A stretch of 64,000 bases of DNA from Pseudomonas fluorescens (GCF_902497995.1 NZ_CABVII010000015.1:62001-126000); one strand, 5' to 3'. Positions 15,889 to 25,456 are shown, numbered from the stretch's first letter. Notes: generated from the letters alone by a model not told the origin. Program-made: numbers and translations.

Positions 15889-17319
15889 TTAGCGGATAAA
15901 CAGCTTCTGAATCAGTTTCTGAATGGATTTGCCGTAGGGCGGGTAGATCAGTTTCGCCGCGTTGAAGCGTTGTTTGACCAACACACCTTTGGCCTTGCTG
16001 AAGGTCAGGAAGCCTTCGTGGCCGTGGTAATGACCCATGCCGGAGGCGCCAATACCGCCGAACGGCATATCGTCCTGAGCGACATGCAGCAGGGTGTCAT
16101 TCAGGCAGACCCCACCGGAATGGGTCTCGCTGAGCACGCGGTTTTGCTCGCGCTTGTCGTAGCCAAAGTAATACAGGGCCAGCGGACGCGGTCGTTGATT
16201 GATGTAGGCAAACGCTTCGTCCAGATCCTTGTAGGGCACGATCGGCAGCAGCGGGCCGAAGATCTCGTCCTGCATCACTATCATTTCGTCAGTGACGTTG
16301 AGCAGCAGGCTGTGGCTCATGCGCCGGCCCTGGCCCTGGTCGAACAAAGGAATCAGCAGCGCGCCTTTGCTGGTGGCGTCACTCAGGTATCCATCGAGCC
16401 GCTGCAGTTGTCGGTCATTGATGATCGCGGTGTAGTCCGGGTTGTCCGCCAGCGTCGGAAAAAACCCGCGAACTGCCTGGCGATAGGCTTCGACAAAGGC
16501 ACCCACGCGATCTTCCGGCACCAGCACGTAGTCCGGGGCCACGCAGGTTTGCCCGGCGTTGAGCGTCTTGCCGAAAGCGATGCGTTCGGCGGCATCCTTG
16601 AGGGGCACATCGCGGGAGACGATGGCCGGAGACTTTCCGCCCAGCTCAAGGGTCACCGGTGTCAGGTTCTCGGCAGCCGCGCGCATCACTTGTTTGCCGA
16701 TACTGGTAGCGCCGGTGAACAGCAGGTGATCGAAGCGCAGCCGGGAGAAGGCCACGCCGATATCGGCTTCGCCCAATACCACGCAAACCAGGTCCTGGGG
16801 AAAAATTCGCCCCAGCAGTTCCTTGAGCAGCAGACCGGTGGCAGGCGTCGATTCGCTGAGCTTGAGCATCACCCGATTGCCCGCCGACAACGCGCCCACC
16901 AGCGGGCCGATAGCCAGGTACAGCGGGTAATTCCACGGCACGATCACGCCTACCACGCCCAAGGGTTGATAAACGACTTTGGCCGACGCAGGTTGAAAGG
17001 CAACGCCGACCTTGCGCCGTGACGCTTTCATCCAGCGCTTGAGGTGCTGGCTGGCGTAATGGATGCCGTGCAGGCTGGGCATCAGTTCGGCAAGCAGGGT
17101 TTCATCGGCGCTGCGATGGCTGAAATCCTGGTCGATCGCGTCGATCAAGGCCTGGCGTTCATTGCTCAGCAGGTCCCGCAACGCCTTGAGCCATTGCTGG
17201 CGTTGCGCCGCTGGCGGCATGGGGTTGCCGGCATACGCCGCACGTTGGGCGTTGAACAAGGCTTGGAGTTCTTCCAGTGGCTGCTGTAGGTTCTGCATGT
17301 AGGCGATGTCAGCAGTCAT
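15889..17319 (-). CDS. Coniferyl-aldehyde-type aldehyde dehydrogenase, 476 aa
   Basis: NAD(P)-dependent aldehyde dehydrogenase with VPWNYPLYLAIGPLVGAL, the glutamate motif ELGGKSP and the catalytic cysteine in NAGQTCVAPDY. The short class with a C-terminal hydrophobic tail (YPPYGKSIQKLIQKLFIR) matches coniferyl aldehyde dehydrogenases and related membrane-associated fatty-aldehyde enzymes; which aldehyde is used cannot be told. It is divergent from a TetR gene, with a dyad in the shared intergenic region that probably controls it. Confidence 0.85.
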   Translation of the reverse strand: MTADIAYMQNLQQPLEELQALFNAQRAAYAGNPMPPAAQRQQWLKALRDLLSNERQALIDAIDQDFSHRSADETLLAELMPSLHGIHYASQHLKRWMKASRRKVGVAFQPASAKVVYQPLGVVGVIVPWNYPLYLAIGPLVGALSAGNRVMLKLSESTPATGLLLKELLGRIFPQDLVCVVLGEADIGVAFSRLRFDHLLFTGATSIGKQVMRAAAENLTPVTLELGGKSPAIVSRDVPLKDAAERIAFGKTLNAGQTCVAPDYVLVPEDRVGAFVEAYRQAVRGFFPTLADNPDYTAIINDRQLQRLDGYLSDATSKGALLIPLFDQGQGRRMSHSLLLNVTDEMIVMQDEIFGPLLPIVPYKDLDEAFAYINQRPRPLALYYFGYDKREQNRVLSETHSGGVCLNDTLLHVAQDDMPFGGIGASGMGHYHGHEGFLTFSKAKGVLVKQRFNAAKLIYPPYGKSIQKLIQKLFIR

Positions 17320-17354
17320 TGTCGGCTCCGGATTATTCTTTATGAGGAACTTTT

Positions 17355-17370
17355 TAGAGTCTAAGCTCTA
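17355..17370. promoter_or_regulatory. Candidate TetR operator between the aldehyde dehydrogenase and tetR genes
   Basis: TAGAG-N6-CTCTA is an inverted repeat in the 145-base divergent intergenic region, 36 bases upstream of the aldehyde dehydrogenase start. Confidence 0.35.
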
Positions 17371-17464
17371 GAAAGTCAAATGGCATCTGACGCCGCTTTG
17401 TTTTATCCGCGTCCGGATAGGTCGTAAGATGCCCGTCACCGCACTCTGAATTTAAGCTCAAGCC

Positions 17465-18139
17465 ATGGCCCCCAGGATCAAAACCAGCGAGCGCATCGTG
17501 CAGAACAGCCTGGAGCTGTTCAATCAGCAGGGCGAGCGCAGTGTCAGCACCAACCACATTGCCGCCCACATGGAAATTTCCCCCGGCAACCTGTACTACC
17601 ACTTCCCTAACAAGCAGGCGATCATCGCCGTGCTGTTCAGCGAGTACGAAAGCCTGGTGGACAGTTTCCTGCGCCCGCCGCAAGGCCGCGCCGCGACGGT
17701 CGAGGACAAGCGTTTCTACCTCAAGGAATTGCTGGCAGCCATGTGGCGCTATCGGTTTCTGCATCGGGACCTCGAGCATTTGCTCGACAGCGATCCGGAA
17801 CTGGCCGCCCGTTACCTACGTTTTTCCCAGCGCTGCGTGATTCAGGGAACGGCCATCTACAAAGGGTTCGTCGAGGCCGGTATCTTGAAGATGGACCGGG
17901 TGCAAATCGAATCCCTGACCCTCAACGCCTGGATCATTCTCACGTCCTGGGTGCGTTTTCTGTGTACCACGCGGGAAAACTCCAACCACTTGAGCGAACA
18001 AGCTATTAAACGGGGTGTTTATCAGGTGCTGGTGCTGGAAGCCGGCTTCGTCACGGATCAGTCCCGCGACGCGGTCAACGCGCTGTTCGAAGAGTTTTAT
18101 GTGCCACTGGCCCAGGCACTGGAAGAAGAAGCAGGATAG
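17465..18139 (+). CDS. TetR-family regulator, 224 aa
   Basis: A TetR DNA-binding domain occupies residues about 8-55 (helix-turn-helix VSTNHIAAHMEISPGNLYYHFPNKQAI), followed by a helical ligand/dimer domain of the TetR_C type with FLRPPQG and RFLHRDLEHLL. It is divergent from the aldehyde dehydrogenase and 42 bases ahead of a sulfurtransferase gene. It most likely represses the aldehyde dehydrogenase gene (inference from position). Confidence 0.88.
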   Translation: MAPRIKTSERIVQNSLELFNQQGERSVSTNHIAAHMEISPGNLYYHFPNKQAIIAVLFSEYESLVDSFLRPPQGRAATVEDKRFYLKELLAAMWRYRFLHRDLEHLLDSDPELAARYLRFSQRCVIQGTAIYKGFVEAGILKMDRVQIESLTLNAWIILTSWVRFLCTTRENSNHLSEQAIKRGVYQVLVLEAGFVTDQSRDAVNALFEEFYVPLAQALEEEAG

Positions 18140-18181
18140 AAAGAGCAACAGGACCGACTACCGCCATCACAGGAGCCCGTT

Positions 18182-19036
18182 ATGCCCATTGCGCAACTGA
18201 TCAGCCCGCAAGCGTTGGACCTGAAAAAGGAGCAGCCAGGGCTGGTGATTCTGGATTGTCGTTTTGCCCTCGAAGACCCGGACTACGGCCAGCGCAGCTA
18301 TGCCGAAGGGCATATTGCCGGGTCGAGCTTTGCCGATCTTGAGCGTGATTTGAGCGGGACGGTGGTCAAGGGTGTGACGGGTCGCCATCCGTTGCCAGAG
18401 CCTGAGGATTTGGTCGAACGCCTGCAGGCTTGGGGCATCAACGCTGATAGTGAAGTGGTTTTGTACGACGACGGCCCGGGTGCCTACGCGGCGCGGGCCT
18501 GGTGGTTGCTGGCCTGGCTGGGCAAGCGCGACGGCGTGTTTATTCTTGATGGCGGGCTCAAGGCCTGGCATGCCGCAGGTTTACCGCTGAGTCTGGATGC
18601 GCCCGATATCGAACGGGGGACCTTCACGGGGGTGCCGGACTACGCGCTCATCCTGGATGCCGAAGCACTGCAGCAACGTCTCGGCCAGCCTGCGCTGACC
18701 TTGCTCGACGCTCGGGCCCTGCCGCGCTTCAAGGGCGAAGTGGAACCGATCGACCCGATCGCCGGGCACATCCCGGGCGCGCAATGTGCAGCGTTCACCG
18801 ACAACCTGGGCAGCGACGGGCGTTTCCTGCCGGCCGATCAGCTCAAGCAGCGGTTTGCCGCGAAACTCGATAATCGTTCGCCGACTGATCTGGTGGCGTA
18901 TTGCGGCTCCGGCGTAACGGCTTGTCACAACCTGTTCGCCTTGTGCCTGGCGGGTTATCCGTTGGGGTCGTTGTATGCGGGGTCGTGGAGCGAGTGGATC
19001 AACGATCCGGCGCGGGGCGTCGCCACCGGCGAATAA
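18182..19036 (+). CDS. Thiosulfate/3-mercaptopyruvate sulfurtransferase, 284 aa
   Basis: Two rhodanese domains are present: an inactive N-terminal one with the CH2A-like RSYAEGHIAGSSFADLERDLSG and an active C-terminal one with HIPGA and the catalytic loop CGSGVTACH. The CGSGVT loop is typical of 3-mercaptopyruvate sulfurtransferases (SseA). It transfers sulfane sulfur to cyanide or thiols. AGGAG precedes the ATG by six bases. Confidence 0.92.
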   Translation: MPIAQLISPQALDLKKEQPGLVILDCRFALEDPDYGQRSYAEGHIAGSSFADLERDLSGTVVKGVTGRHPLPEPEDLVERLQAWGINADSEVVLYDDGPGAYAARAWWLLAWLGKRDGVFILDGGLKAWHAAGLPLSLDAPDIERGTFTGVPDYALILDAEALQQRLGQPALTLLDARALPRFKGEVEPIDPIAGHIPGAQCAAFTDNLGSDGRFLPADQLKQRFAAKLDNRSPTDLVAYCGSGVTACHNLFALCLAGYPLGSLYAGSWSEWINDPARGVATGE

Positions 19037-19041
19037 ACACC

Positions 19042-19136
19042 AATGTGGGAGCGGGCTTGCTCGCGAAAGCGGCGGGTCAGTCGACATCAATGTCGCCTGA
19101 CTCACTGCTTTCGCGAGCAAGCCCGCTCCCACATTT
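19042..19136. repeat. REP pair (GTGGGAGCGGGC type), inverted
   Basis: Two near-perfect inverted copies with a short spacer between the convergent sulfurtransferase gene and the AraC remnant. Confidence 0.9.
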
Positions 19137-19151
19137 GGATCTGTGTCGATC

Positions 19152-19690
19152 TCAACTTCCGGGCAGTTGTCGCGCACTGCGATACGCCCCCGGCCCGACC
19201 CCGTACACCTGCTTGAACTGCCGACTCAGGTGACTCTGGTCGGCAAAGCCCAACTGCGTGGCCACTTCCAAAGGCAAGCAACCGCCCTGTAGCAATGCCC
19301 GCGCCCGAGCGATGCGCTGCTGCATCAGCCAGGTGTGCGGCGGCATGCCGGTGGCGCGGCGGAACACCCTGGCGAAGTGGAACGGTGAGAGGTTTACCGC
19401 TGCAGCGAGTTCTTCCAGGGACGGTGGCGCCGCCAAATGCGCTTGCAGCAACTCCTTGGCCAGAGTCACCGCCCGGTGTTCCTTGCCGGGTTTACCTGCG
19501 ATCGGAACGGCCGCATGACGTTGCAGCAACGACAGCATCATTTCCCGCCAGCCATGATCATGCCGATCACATAGCCGTCATGCACGTGGGGTGCGAAACG
19601 GTGTTCGATGTAGCGCGCGGACAATAATTCGACCCCGGCCAGCGGTGCCGTTTGCCAAAAATGAATTGACTCGCCTTGATCGGTATCCAT
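19152..19690 (-). pseudogene. AraC-family regulator remnant with internal deletion and frameshift
   Basis: The 3' part encodes a complete AraC DNA-binding domain (SLEELAAAVNLSPFHFARVFRRATGMPPHTW and ADQSHLSRQFKQVYGVGPGAYR). The 5' end starts at an ATG at 19690 and reads MDTDQGESIHFWQTAPL, then HRFAPHVHDGYVIGMIMAG, the beginning of a cupin sensor domain, and hits a stop after 50 codons. In the next frame GWREMMLSLLQ leads into the DNA-binding half. Most of the cupin domain, roughly 110 codons, is missing. A free-standing 129-residue HTH protein could still be made from the internal ATG at 19541. Confidence 0.7.
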
Positions 19691-19694
19691 CGGC

Positions 19695-20720
19695 TTACTC
19701 GCGACCCACAGCGGTCAGCCACTGAGGAATGCGCCGCTCCAGGTAGTAGCCCGGTTGCCTTAACGAGCCATCGATGAAGCCGACATGCCCACCCTTGGCT
19801 TCTAGCTCGAACTGAATACAGTCGGATAATTCTGCTGCCTGTGGCAGGCTATGAGGAAAGACAAAGGGATCGTCAGCCGCCTGGATGATCAGGGTCGGCG
19901 TGCGAACCTCTCCAAGGTAATAACGGCTCGAAGCGCGCCGATAGTAATCTTCGGCATCGACAAATCCATGCAGCGGCGCTGTCACCCTGCCATCGAAATC
20001 CCAGAACGTGCGCATGTTTTCCAGCGAACCGAGGGCCGCCAATGCCGCCAGTCCGTCCTCGCGTCCGTCGTGCTGGAACTGCCGCTGCTTATTCTTGATG
20101 TAGGCCAGCATCTCGCGCATGAAGTGCGCTTGATAGACCTTGGAGAATCCCTGGCCGATACGGTCGGCGCACTGATCGAGGCGAAACGGCACGGACACCG
20201 CCACGGCACCGAGCACGCCACTGACACTGCCGGTCTCGCCCAGATGCTTGAGCAAGACGTTGCCACCCAAGGAATAACCGACCGCATACAGAGGGGCGAG
20301 CGGCCGTTTGGCCCGCAAGTGCTTGATGGTTTCGGCCAGGTCTTCGCTGGCGCCGGAATGGTAGCTGCGTGGGAGCAGATTGGGTTCGCCCGAGCAACCG
20401 CGCCAGTTCAGCGCGACGCTGGCCCAACCCTGGATAGCCAGCGTCTTTTGCAATCCGGCCACGTAAGGCGAGTTCGACGAACCGGTCAGTCCGTGCAACA
20501 CCAGCACCAGTGGCGCATTGGCACTGTGCGGGCCGTGCCAGTCCAGGTCGAGGAAGTCACCATCCTCGAGCCACAGACGTTCGCGCTCGCGCTCGATATG
20601 GGTGGTTTTGCGCCAAAGGGGTCCCCACAAGGTTTGCAAGTGCGGGTTGCCAAGGCCGAAGGCGGGCGTGAAGCGTTCTGGCGGAAGGGACACGATTGCT
20701 CTCGATGCAGCGGTGCGCAA
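19695..20720 (-). CDS. yheT: YheT-type alpha/beta hydrolase, 341 aa
   Basis: An alpha/beta hydrolase of the YheT/ABHD1 group: FGLGNPHLQTLWGPLWR near the N terminus, LVLHGLTGSSNSPY (oxyanion region), the nucleophile elbow GYSLGGN, and a late histidine in KGGHVGFIDG. Probably a cytosolic esterase of unknown substrate. It lies four bases downstream of the AraC remnant's start on the same strand. Confidence 0.9.
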   Translation of the reverse strand: MRTAASRAIVSLPPERFTPAFGLGNPHLQTLWGPLWRKTTHIERERERLWLEDGDFLDLDWHGPHSANAPLVLVLHGLTGSSNSPYVAGLQKTLAIQGWASVALNWRGCSGEPNLLPRSYHSGASEDLAETIKHLRAKRPLAPLYAVGYSLGGNVLLKHLGETGSVSGVLGAVAVSVPFRLDQCADRIGQGFSKVYQAHFMREMLAYIKNKQRQFQHDGREDGLAALAALGSLENMRTFWDFDGRVTAPLHGFVDAEDYYRRASSRYYLGEVRTPTLIIQAADDPFVFPHSLPQAAELSDCIQFELEAKGGHVGFIDGSLRQPGYYLERRIPQWLTAVGRE

Positions 20721-20785
20721 CCTGTGCGCACCTTTTCAGGCTGGTCATTTAATCAGCAATTTCTGCCATACGTTGCCACAACGAG

Positions 20786-23212
20786 TCAAATTAATGCTTT
20801 GGGGGTTTGCATTGGCAATATGTGCGCAACTGTCATTCGCTGGGGCGTGAAATAAGTATTGGCTGCATGCTGAATATCTTCGGCGGTGACCTTGAACAAA
20901 TCGATGTGTCTCTGATAGAGGTGCGTGAATGATGCTTTATTATTTTCAAGCTGGCCCAGGTCATAGGCTAGAGAGCTGTCATTACTTTCTCTCTTGACGA
21001 GACTGGTAAACGCCTGCTCGCGAGCCATTTCCAGTGCCTCTGGAAGTACCCCGTTTAACTTGAATTCGTTTATTAATTCAATTAGCGCAGCCTCTAGTTC
21101 CTCCAGGGATTGGTCGACATTATTTGCCGTAACTGACATTCTGAAAAGACTTGCGTGCTTTTTTTGAGTAAAGGCACATATTCCGCTAGAAACGGGAAGA
21201 TAGGCCGTGTAGTTTTGCTCGAATATGAAGGAAATGATCTGCAGTGCCGCAGCCGATTGATCGGCTGCGGCGTCGACCATTCCAGGCACATTGAACGCTA
21301 CTAACAATCTAGGCGTTTCGGTGTCCATGTTCAATTCAATATGGCGTTTGCCCGGCTCGCAAAGCTCCGTCACCTCTTTGGCCAGCGCTGTTGGCCTGAA
21401 AGGCACGGCGCCGAAATGCTGCTTCGCCAACGTTTCGACTTCTTGCGCTTTCACGTTTCCGACAATGATCAGGCATGCATTGGTTGGAGAGTAGTGATGT
21501 TGATGCCATTGTTGCAGTTGCTTGAGGTCAAGGCTGGCAGCACTGTGAGGGGTTATTGAAGAGTTCCCGTAGCCACTGATAGGGTAAGTCAGCGCGTCAA
21601 ACGCTTCAGGAGTGGAATAATCCGATGTGAAGTAGCGATTTTTTTCTCGCTGCCGTAGCTTGGTTTCAATCACGTGTTTCATACTAATCTCGGTCAGGAC
21701 AGGAGCGCTCATCATCCTGGCGAGACTTTTAAAGTCCTGATTCAAGTTGTCAGGGCTGGTGGTATGAGAGTAAAGCGTGAAGTCATCGAAATGCCACACA
21801 TCGAAACGTTCTGTGTCTATAAAGTTTTTGTCTTTAGACAAGGTTCCGTTAAGCACAATGTTGATACCCGCATTATCAGTGGATTCGTCGCGGGAGCTGA
21901 TTTTGTAACTCAGACTGCAGGCAGCGCTCTCTGATCGAGGGTTTTCCAAGATGATGATCTTCAGGCCATTGTCCAGAATAAGTTCTACGGGTGTTGCTCG
22001 TGTTGCGGTTTGCATAGGCAAAATATGCGCGACGGTTGTTCTCTGTGGCGTAAAAAAAGTTTTTGCTGTGCGCTGAATGTCTTCGGCCGTGACATTCAGT
22101 AAATCGTCGTGCCTCTGATCAAGGTGGCTGAAGGGTATTTGATAGTTTTCCAGCTGGCCGATGTCAAGCGCCAGAGCCTTGTGGTCTTCACTTTTAGCAA
22201 GGCTTGCAAGCGCTCGTTCACGGGCTATTTCCAGCTCCTGGGGGGGCGGTGCGTTGAACTTGAACTCGTCAATCAATGTATTCAGGTCTGCCTCGAGTTC
22301 CTCTAAGGATTGGTCGCGCATACGTGCCGTGATGGACACTCTGAAAAGGCTCGCGTATTTTTCTTGCTCGTAAAGACATATTCCACTAGAGACGCTAAGG
22401 TCGGCGGTAAGTTTTTGGCGGAGTAATTCGGACAGAATTTTCAGTGCACCGCCTGAATGATCGGCTATGGCGTCGCTCATTCCTGGTACGTTGAGCACGA
22501 CTAACAACCTGGGCTTCCACGTTGCCTTATGTAGCACAAAATGACGCTTGTCCAGTTCGCAGAGTTGTTTTAACTCCTGAGCCGCTGCTAAAGGCCTGAA
22601 AGGCACGGTATCTAAGTACTGTCGCGCCAGCTTCTCAACTTCTGCTGCTTTCACGTTTCCAGTGATGACCAGACAGGCATTGCCAGGTGAGTAATACTGT
22701 TGATGCCATTGTTGCAATTGCTCGATGTCGATGCGAGCAGCGCTTTCAGGGGTGACTATTGGACTGTAAAGATAGCCAATAGGGTGGCAGAGTGAGTCAA
22801 ATTCGACAGGAATCGAATCATCTGATGTGAAGTGTCGTTTTTCCGCTCGATAGTCGTGGTGAGCTCGAATCACCCGCTTCAGGGTATTTTCGGTGAGAAC
22901 GGGAGCGCTCATCATCCTGGCGTTCAGTTCGAAACATTGACCCAGCTGATCAGGCGTCAATGAGAATTTGAATGTGGTGAATGTATTATAAGTGCTTAAC
23001 GAGAAACGTTGCTTCAGCGTATTTTCGTAGTTGTCGATACGAAGCGTTTCGAGAAACGCTGAATTGATGCCCGCATTGTCAGCGGATTCGTCGCGGCGAC
23101 TGACGTTGTAATTCAGTACGCAGGTAGCACCCGTTGCTTGAGGAATCTCTAAAACAATGATCTTAAGACCATTTTTCAAAGTGATTTCTATCGGTGATGT
23201 CCGTGGGCTCAT
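20786..23212 (-). CDS. Tandem M16-like protein lacking the zinc motif in both halves, 808 aa
   Basis: Two homologous halves (about 1-405 and 406-808) each resemble the active M16 peptidase at 25.4-26.8 kb: a start like NGLKIIVLE, then MMSAPVLTE, WHQ-YYSP-NACL-I-GNVKA-EVE, and an end like YFTPQR-TVAHILPMQT. The metal site HxxEH, HALEH in the active relative, reads SAFLE in the first half and IVLNG in the second, and the downstream glutamate region is also altered. It is therefore probably not a zinc peptidase. There is no signal peptide, so it is likely cytosolic. AAGGA lies nine bases before the ATG. It sits between yheT and rsmD, where other pseudomonads usually have no such gene (from memory). 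Confidence 0.75.
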   Translation of the reverse strand: MSPRTSPIEITLKNGLKIIVLEIPQATGATCVLNYNVSRRDESADNAGINSAFLETLRIDNYENTLKQRFSLSTYNTFTTFKFSLTPDQLGQCFELNARMMSAPVLTENTLKRVIRAHHDYRAEKRHFTSDDSIPVEFDSLCHPIGYLYSPIVTPESAARIDIEQLQQWHQQYYSPGNACLVITGNVKAAEVEKLARQYLDTVPFRPLAAAQELKQLCELDKRHFVLHKATWKPRLLVVLNVPGMSDAIADHSGGALKILSELLRQKLTADLSVSSGICLYEQEKYASLFRVSITARMRDQSLEELEADLNTLIDEFKFNAPPPQELEIARERALASLAKSEDHKALALDIGQLENYQIPFSHLDQRHDDLLNVTAEDIQRTAKTFFTPQRTTVAHILPMQTATRATPVELILDNGLKIIILENPRSESAACSLSYKISSRDESTDNAGINIVLNGTLSKDKNFIDTERFDVWHFDDFTLYSHTTSPDNLNQDFKSLARMMSAPVLTEISMKHVIETKLRQREKNRYFTSDYSTPEAFDALTYPISGYGNSSITPHSAASLDLKQLQQWHQHHYSPTNACLIIVGNVKAQEVETLAKQHFGAVPFRPTALAKEVTELCEPGKRHIELNMDTETPRLLVAFNVPGMVDAAADQSAAALQIISFIFEQNYTAYLPVSSGICAFTQKKHASLFRMSVTANNVDQSLEELEAALIELINEFKLNGVLPEALEMAREQAFTSLVKRESNDSSLAYDLGQLENNKASFTHLYQRHIDLFKVTAEDIQHAANTYFTPQRMTVAHILPMQTPKALI

Positions 23213-23351
23213 GTATTGAAATCCTTTTCAGTGGGCGCGAGTCATTTCGCCTGGAAAGGATACTAACGGACTGGCTTTGGAAACTATTGATTAAGCGTTT
23301 CTTATTGCAACGCTCGCCGCGCCCTTGGTGGACGCGGCGTGTTTCGGCGGA

Positions 23352-23969
23352 TTAAGACTCCTGGACGTGGTTTCGCTGCCACAGCGCGTAGTACACCCGC
23401 CCGGATTTTTGCTCCCGGTGGAGGCGCCAATTGCCAGGCAAGCCAAGGGACGATGGCGCGTTTTCGCTTTCGGTGTAGATCCAGGCTTCGTCAGCCAGCC
23501 ATTTGCGCTCTTCCAGCAGCGTGCAGACGGTCGGCAGCAGGTTCTGGTTGAACGGCGGGTCGAGGAACACCAGGTCGTAAGCAACCGCTGGCTGGGTTTC
23601 CAGGTAGCGCAAGGCATCGGCCGTCTGAATCTGGCCGGTCGTGCAGCGCAGGGTACCCAGATGCTCCTTGATGCTCGCTACCGCGATGTTGCTCGCATCC
23701 AGCGCCTGGCCCATCGCTGCGCCACGGGATAAAGCCTCGAGAAACAACGCGCCGCTGCCGGCGAATGGATCCAATACTTTTGCGCCGGCGACATAGGGCG
23801 CGAGCCAGTTAAACAGGGTTTCGCGCACCCGGTCCGGGGTCGGACGCAAGCCTGGCGCATCGGGGAAGCTCAGCTTTCGACTGCCCCATTCGCCGCCGAT
23901 GATGCGCAGTTGATTCACACCGTTATGGACGTTGTGGACGGGTTTTTTTGGGCGGGAAGTGGCCATCAA
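23352..23969 (-). CDS. rsmD: 16S rRNA (guanine966-N2)-methyltransferase
   Basis: RsmD with LRIIGGEWGSRKLSFPDAPGLRPTPDRVRETLFNWL at the start, the SAM loop VLDPFAGSGALFLEALSRGA and the catalytic motif LDPPFN. It methylates G966 in 16S rRNA during 30S assembly. Its start overlaps the stop of the upstream M16 gene by four bases, so the three genes form one operon. Confidence 0.96.
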   Translation of the reverse strand: MMATSRPKKPVHNVHNGVNQLRIIGGEWGSRKLSFPDAPGLRPTPDRVRETLFNWLAPYVAGAKVLDPFAGSGALFLEALSRGAAMGQALDASNIAVASIKEHLGTLRCTTGQIQTADALRYLETQPAVAYDLVFLDPPFNQNLLPTVCTLLEERKWLADEAWIYTESENAPSSLGLPGNWRLHREQKSGRVYYALWQRNHVQES

Positions 23970-25456
23970 TGCTCCGGAACCCCGAGCGGTTGCTCGGCAG
24001 GTTTATCAGAAGGGGCCGGTAACGGCTTTTGTGGCACGGTCGGGCCAGCGCTGACGATGACCAGTTTATCCGTGCTCAGGTGTTTGTTCAGTGCGGTTTT
24101 GACCTGTTCGACGGTCAGGCTCTGGGACTGCTGCATGAAGTCTTCCAGATAGCTCAACGGCAGGTTGTAGAAACCCATGGCGCCGAGCTGACCGACGATA
24201 TCGGCATTGCTGGCGGTGGACAGCGGGAAGCTGCCGGCCAGTTCGCGCTTGGCGTCGTCGAGTTCTTTTTCGGTCGGGCCGGTCTTGAGGTAGTCGGCGA
24301 GCACATCCTGCACCAGTTTCAACGTGCCTTCGCTCATCTCGGCGCGGGTTTGCAGGTTGATCATGAACGGACCTCGCGCCTGCATCGGGGTAAAACCCGA
24401 ATATACGCCGTAAGCCAGGCCGCGCTTCTCACGCACTTCGCTCATCAACCGGGTGCCAAAACCACCGCCGCCAAGGATCTGGTTGCCCATGGACAGTGCC
24501 GCGTAGTCCGGATCGTCACGGTCGATGCCCAGTTGCGCGAGCATCAGGTTGGTCTGCTTGGACGGAAACTCGATATGGCCGATGCTGGCTTTGGGTTCTG
24601 CCGGCTGCGGGATTTTCGCCAGGGCCGGTCCTTTGGGCAGCGCACTGGAAACCTGTGCGGCAATCGCCTCGGCCTCGGCACGGGACAGGTCGCCGACCAG
24701 CGCAATCACTACGTTGCCCGAGGTATAAGCTTTTTCATGGAACGCCTTCAATTGAGCCAACGTGATCGCCGGTACGGTTTTCGCGGTGCCATCGCTGGAA
24801 TGCGCGTACGGATGATCGCCGTAGAGCCGGTTCATCAGCTCCAGGCTGGCCAGTTTGCCGGGGTTCTGCTTCTGGTATTCGAAGCCGGCGAGCATCTGGT
24901 TCTTGATGCGCGCGAACGAATCGGCAGGGAAGGTCGGTTTGCCGACCACTTCCGAGAACAGCTGCAGCGCGGGTTCGCGTTTGTCCGCGGCGCTGAGGCT
25001 GCGCAGGGAAGCCAGTGCCATGTCCTTGAATGCGCCGTTGCCAAAGTCCGCGCCCAGGCCTTCGAAGCCTTGGGCGATGGCGCCGACATCCTTACCGGCC
25101 ACGCCTTCGTTGAGCATGGCGTTGGTCAGTACGGCCAGGCCCGGCGCAACCCCGTCCTGGCTGCTGCCGGCGGAAAAGATCAGGCGCATGTCGAACATCG
25201 GCAATTCGCGAGCCTCGACGAACAACACCTTGGCGCCTTCGGCGGTGTTCCAGGTCTGCACATCCAGACTGCGGCGGCTGGGTGCCTTGCCATCGAGTTC
25301 TGCCAGCGATTGCAGTTTCTGGCTGGCCTTGGCCTTGTCCAGGGCTTCGCTGGCCTTTGATTCGTCGGTCTTTGCAAAGTAAAACGCGGCAGACCCGATC
25401 AGTGCGGCGACGATCAGGCCGGTTAGCGCCAGGCGCGTTTTTTTACGCTCACTCAT
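23966..25456 (-). CDS. M16 peptidase-like subunit without active site, 496 aa
   Basis: After a short basic N terminus and one transmembrane segment (about residues 10-27, LALTGLIVAALIGSAAFYFA), the protein has an M16 fold starting NTAEGAKVLFVEARELPMFD. The HxxEH position reads LTNAM, so this is the non-catalytic partner usual in two-subunit M16B peptidases; the R/Y-rich region LMSEVREKRGLAYGVYSGF that binds substrate is intact. The ATG at 25456 overlaps the stop of the catalytic subunit gene. It acts in the periplasm, anchored to the inner membrane. Confidence 0.9.
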   Translation of the reverse strand: MSERKKTRLALTGLIVAALIGSAAFYFAKTDESKASEALDKAKASQKLQSLAELDGKAPSRRSLDVQTWNTAEGAKVLFVEARELPMFDMRLIFSAGSSQDGVAPGLAVLTNAMLNEGVAGKDVGAIAQGFEGLGADFGNGAFKDMALASLRSLSAADKREPALQLFSEVVGKPTFPADSFARIKNQMLAGFEYQKQNPGKLASLELMNRLYGDHPYAHSSDGTAKTVPAITLAQLKAFHEKAYTSGNVVIALVGDLSRAEAEAIAAQVSSALPKGPALAKIPQPAEPKASIGHIEFPSKQTNLMLAQLGIDRDDPDYAALSMGNQILGGGGFGTRLMSEVREKRGLAYGVYSGFTPMQARGPFMINLQTRAEMSEGTLKLVQDVLADYLKTGPTEKELDDAKRELAGSFPLSTASNADIVGQLGAMGFYNLPLSYLEDFMQQSQSLTVEQVKTALNKHLSTDKLVIVSAGPTVPQKPLPAPSDKPAEQPLGVPEH

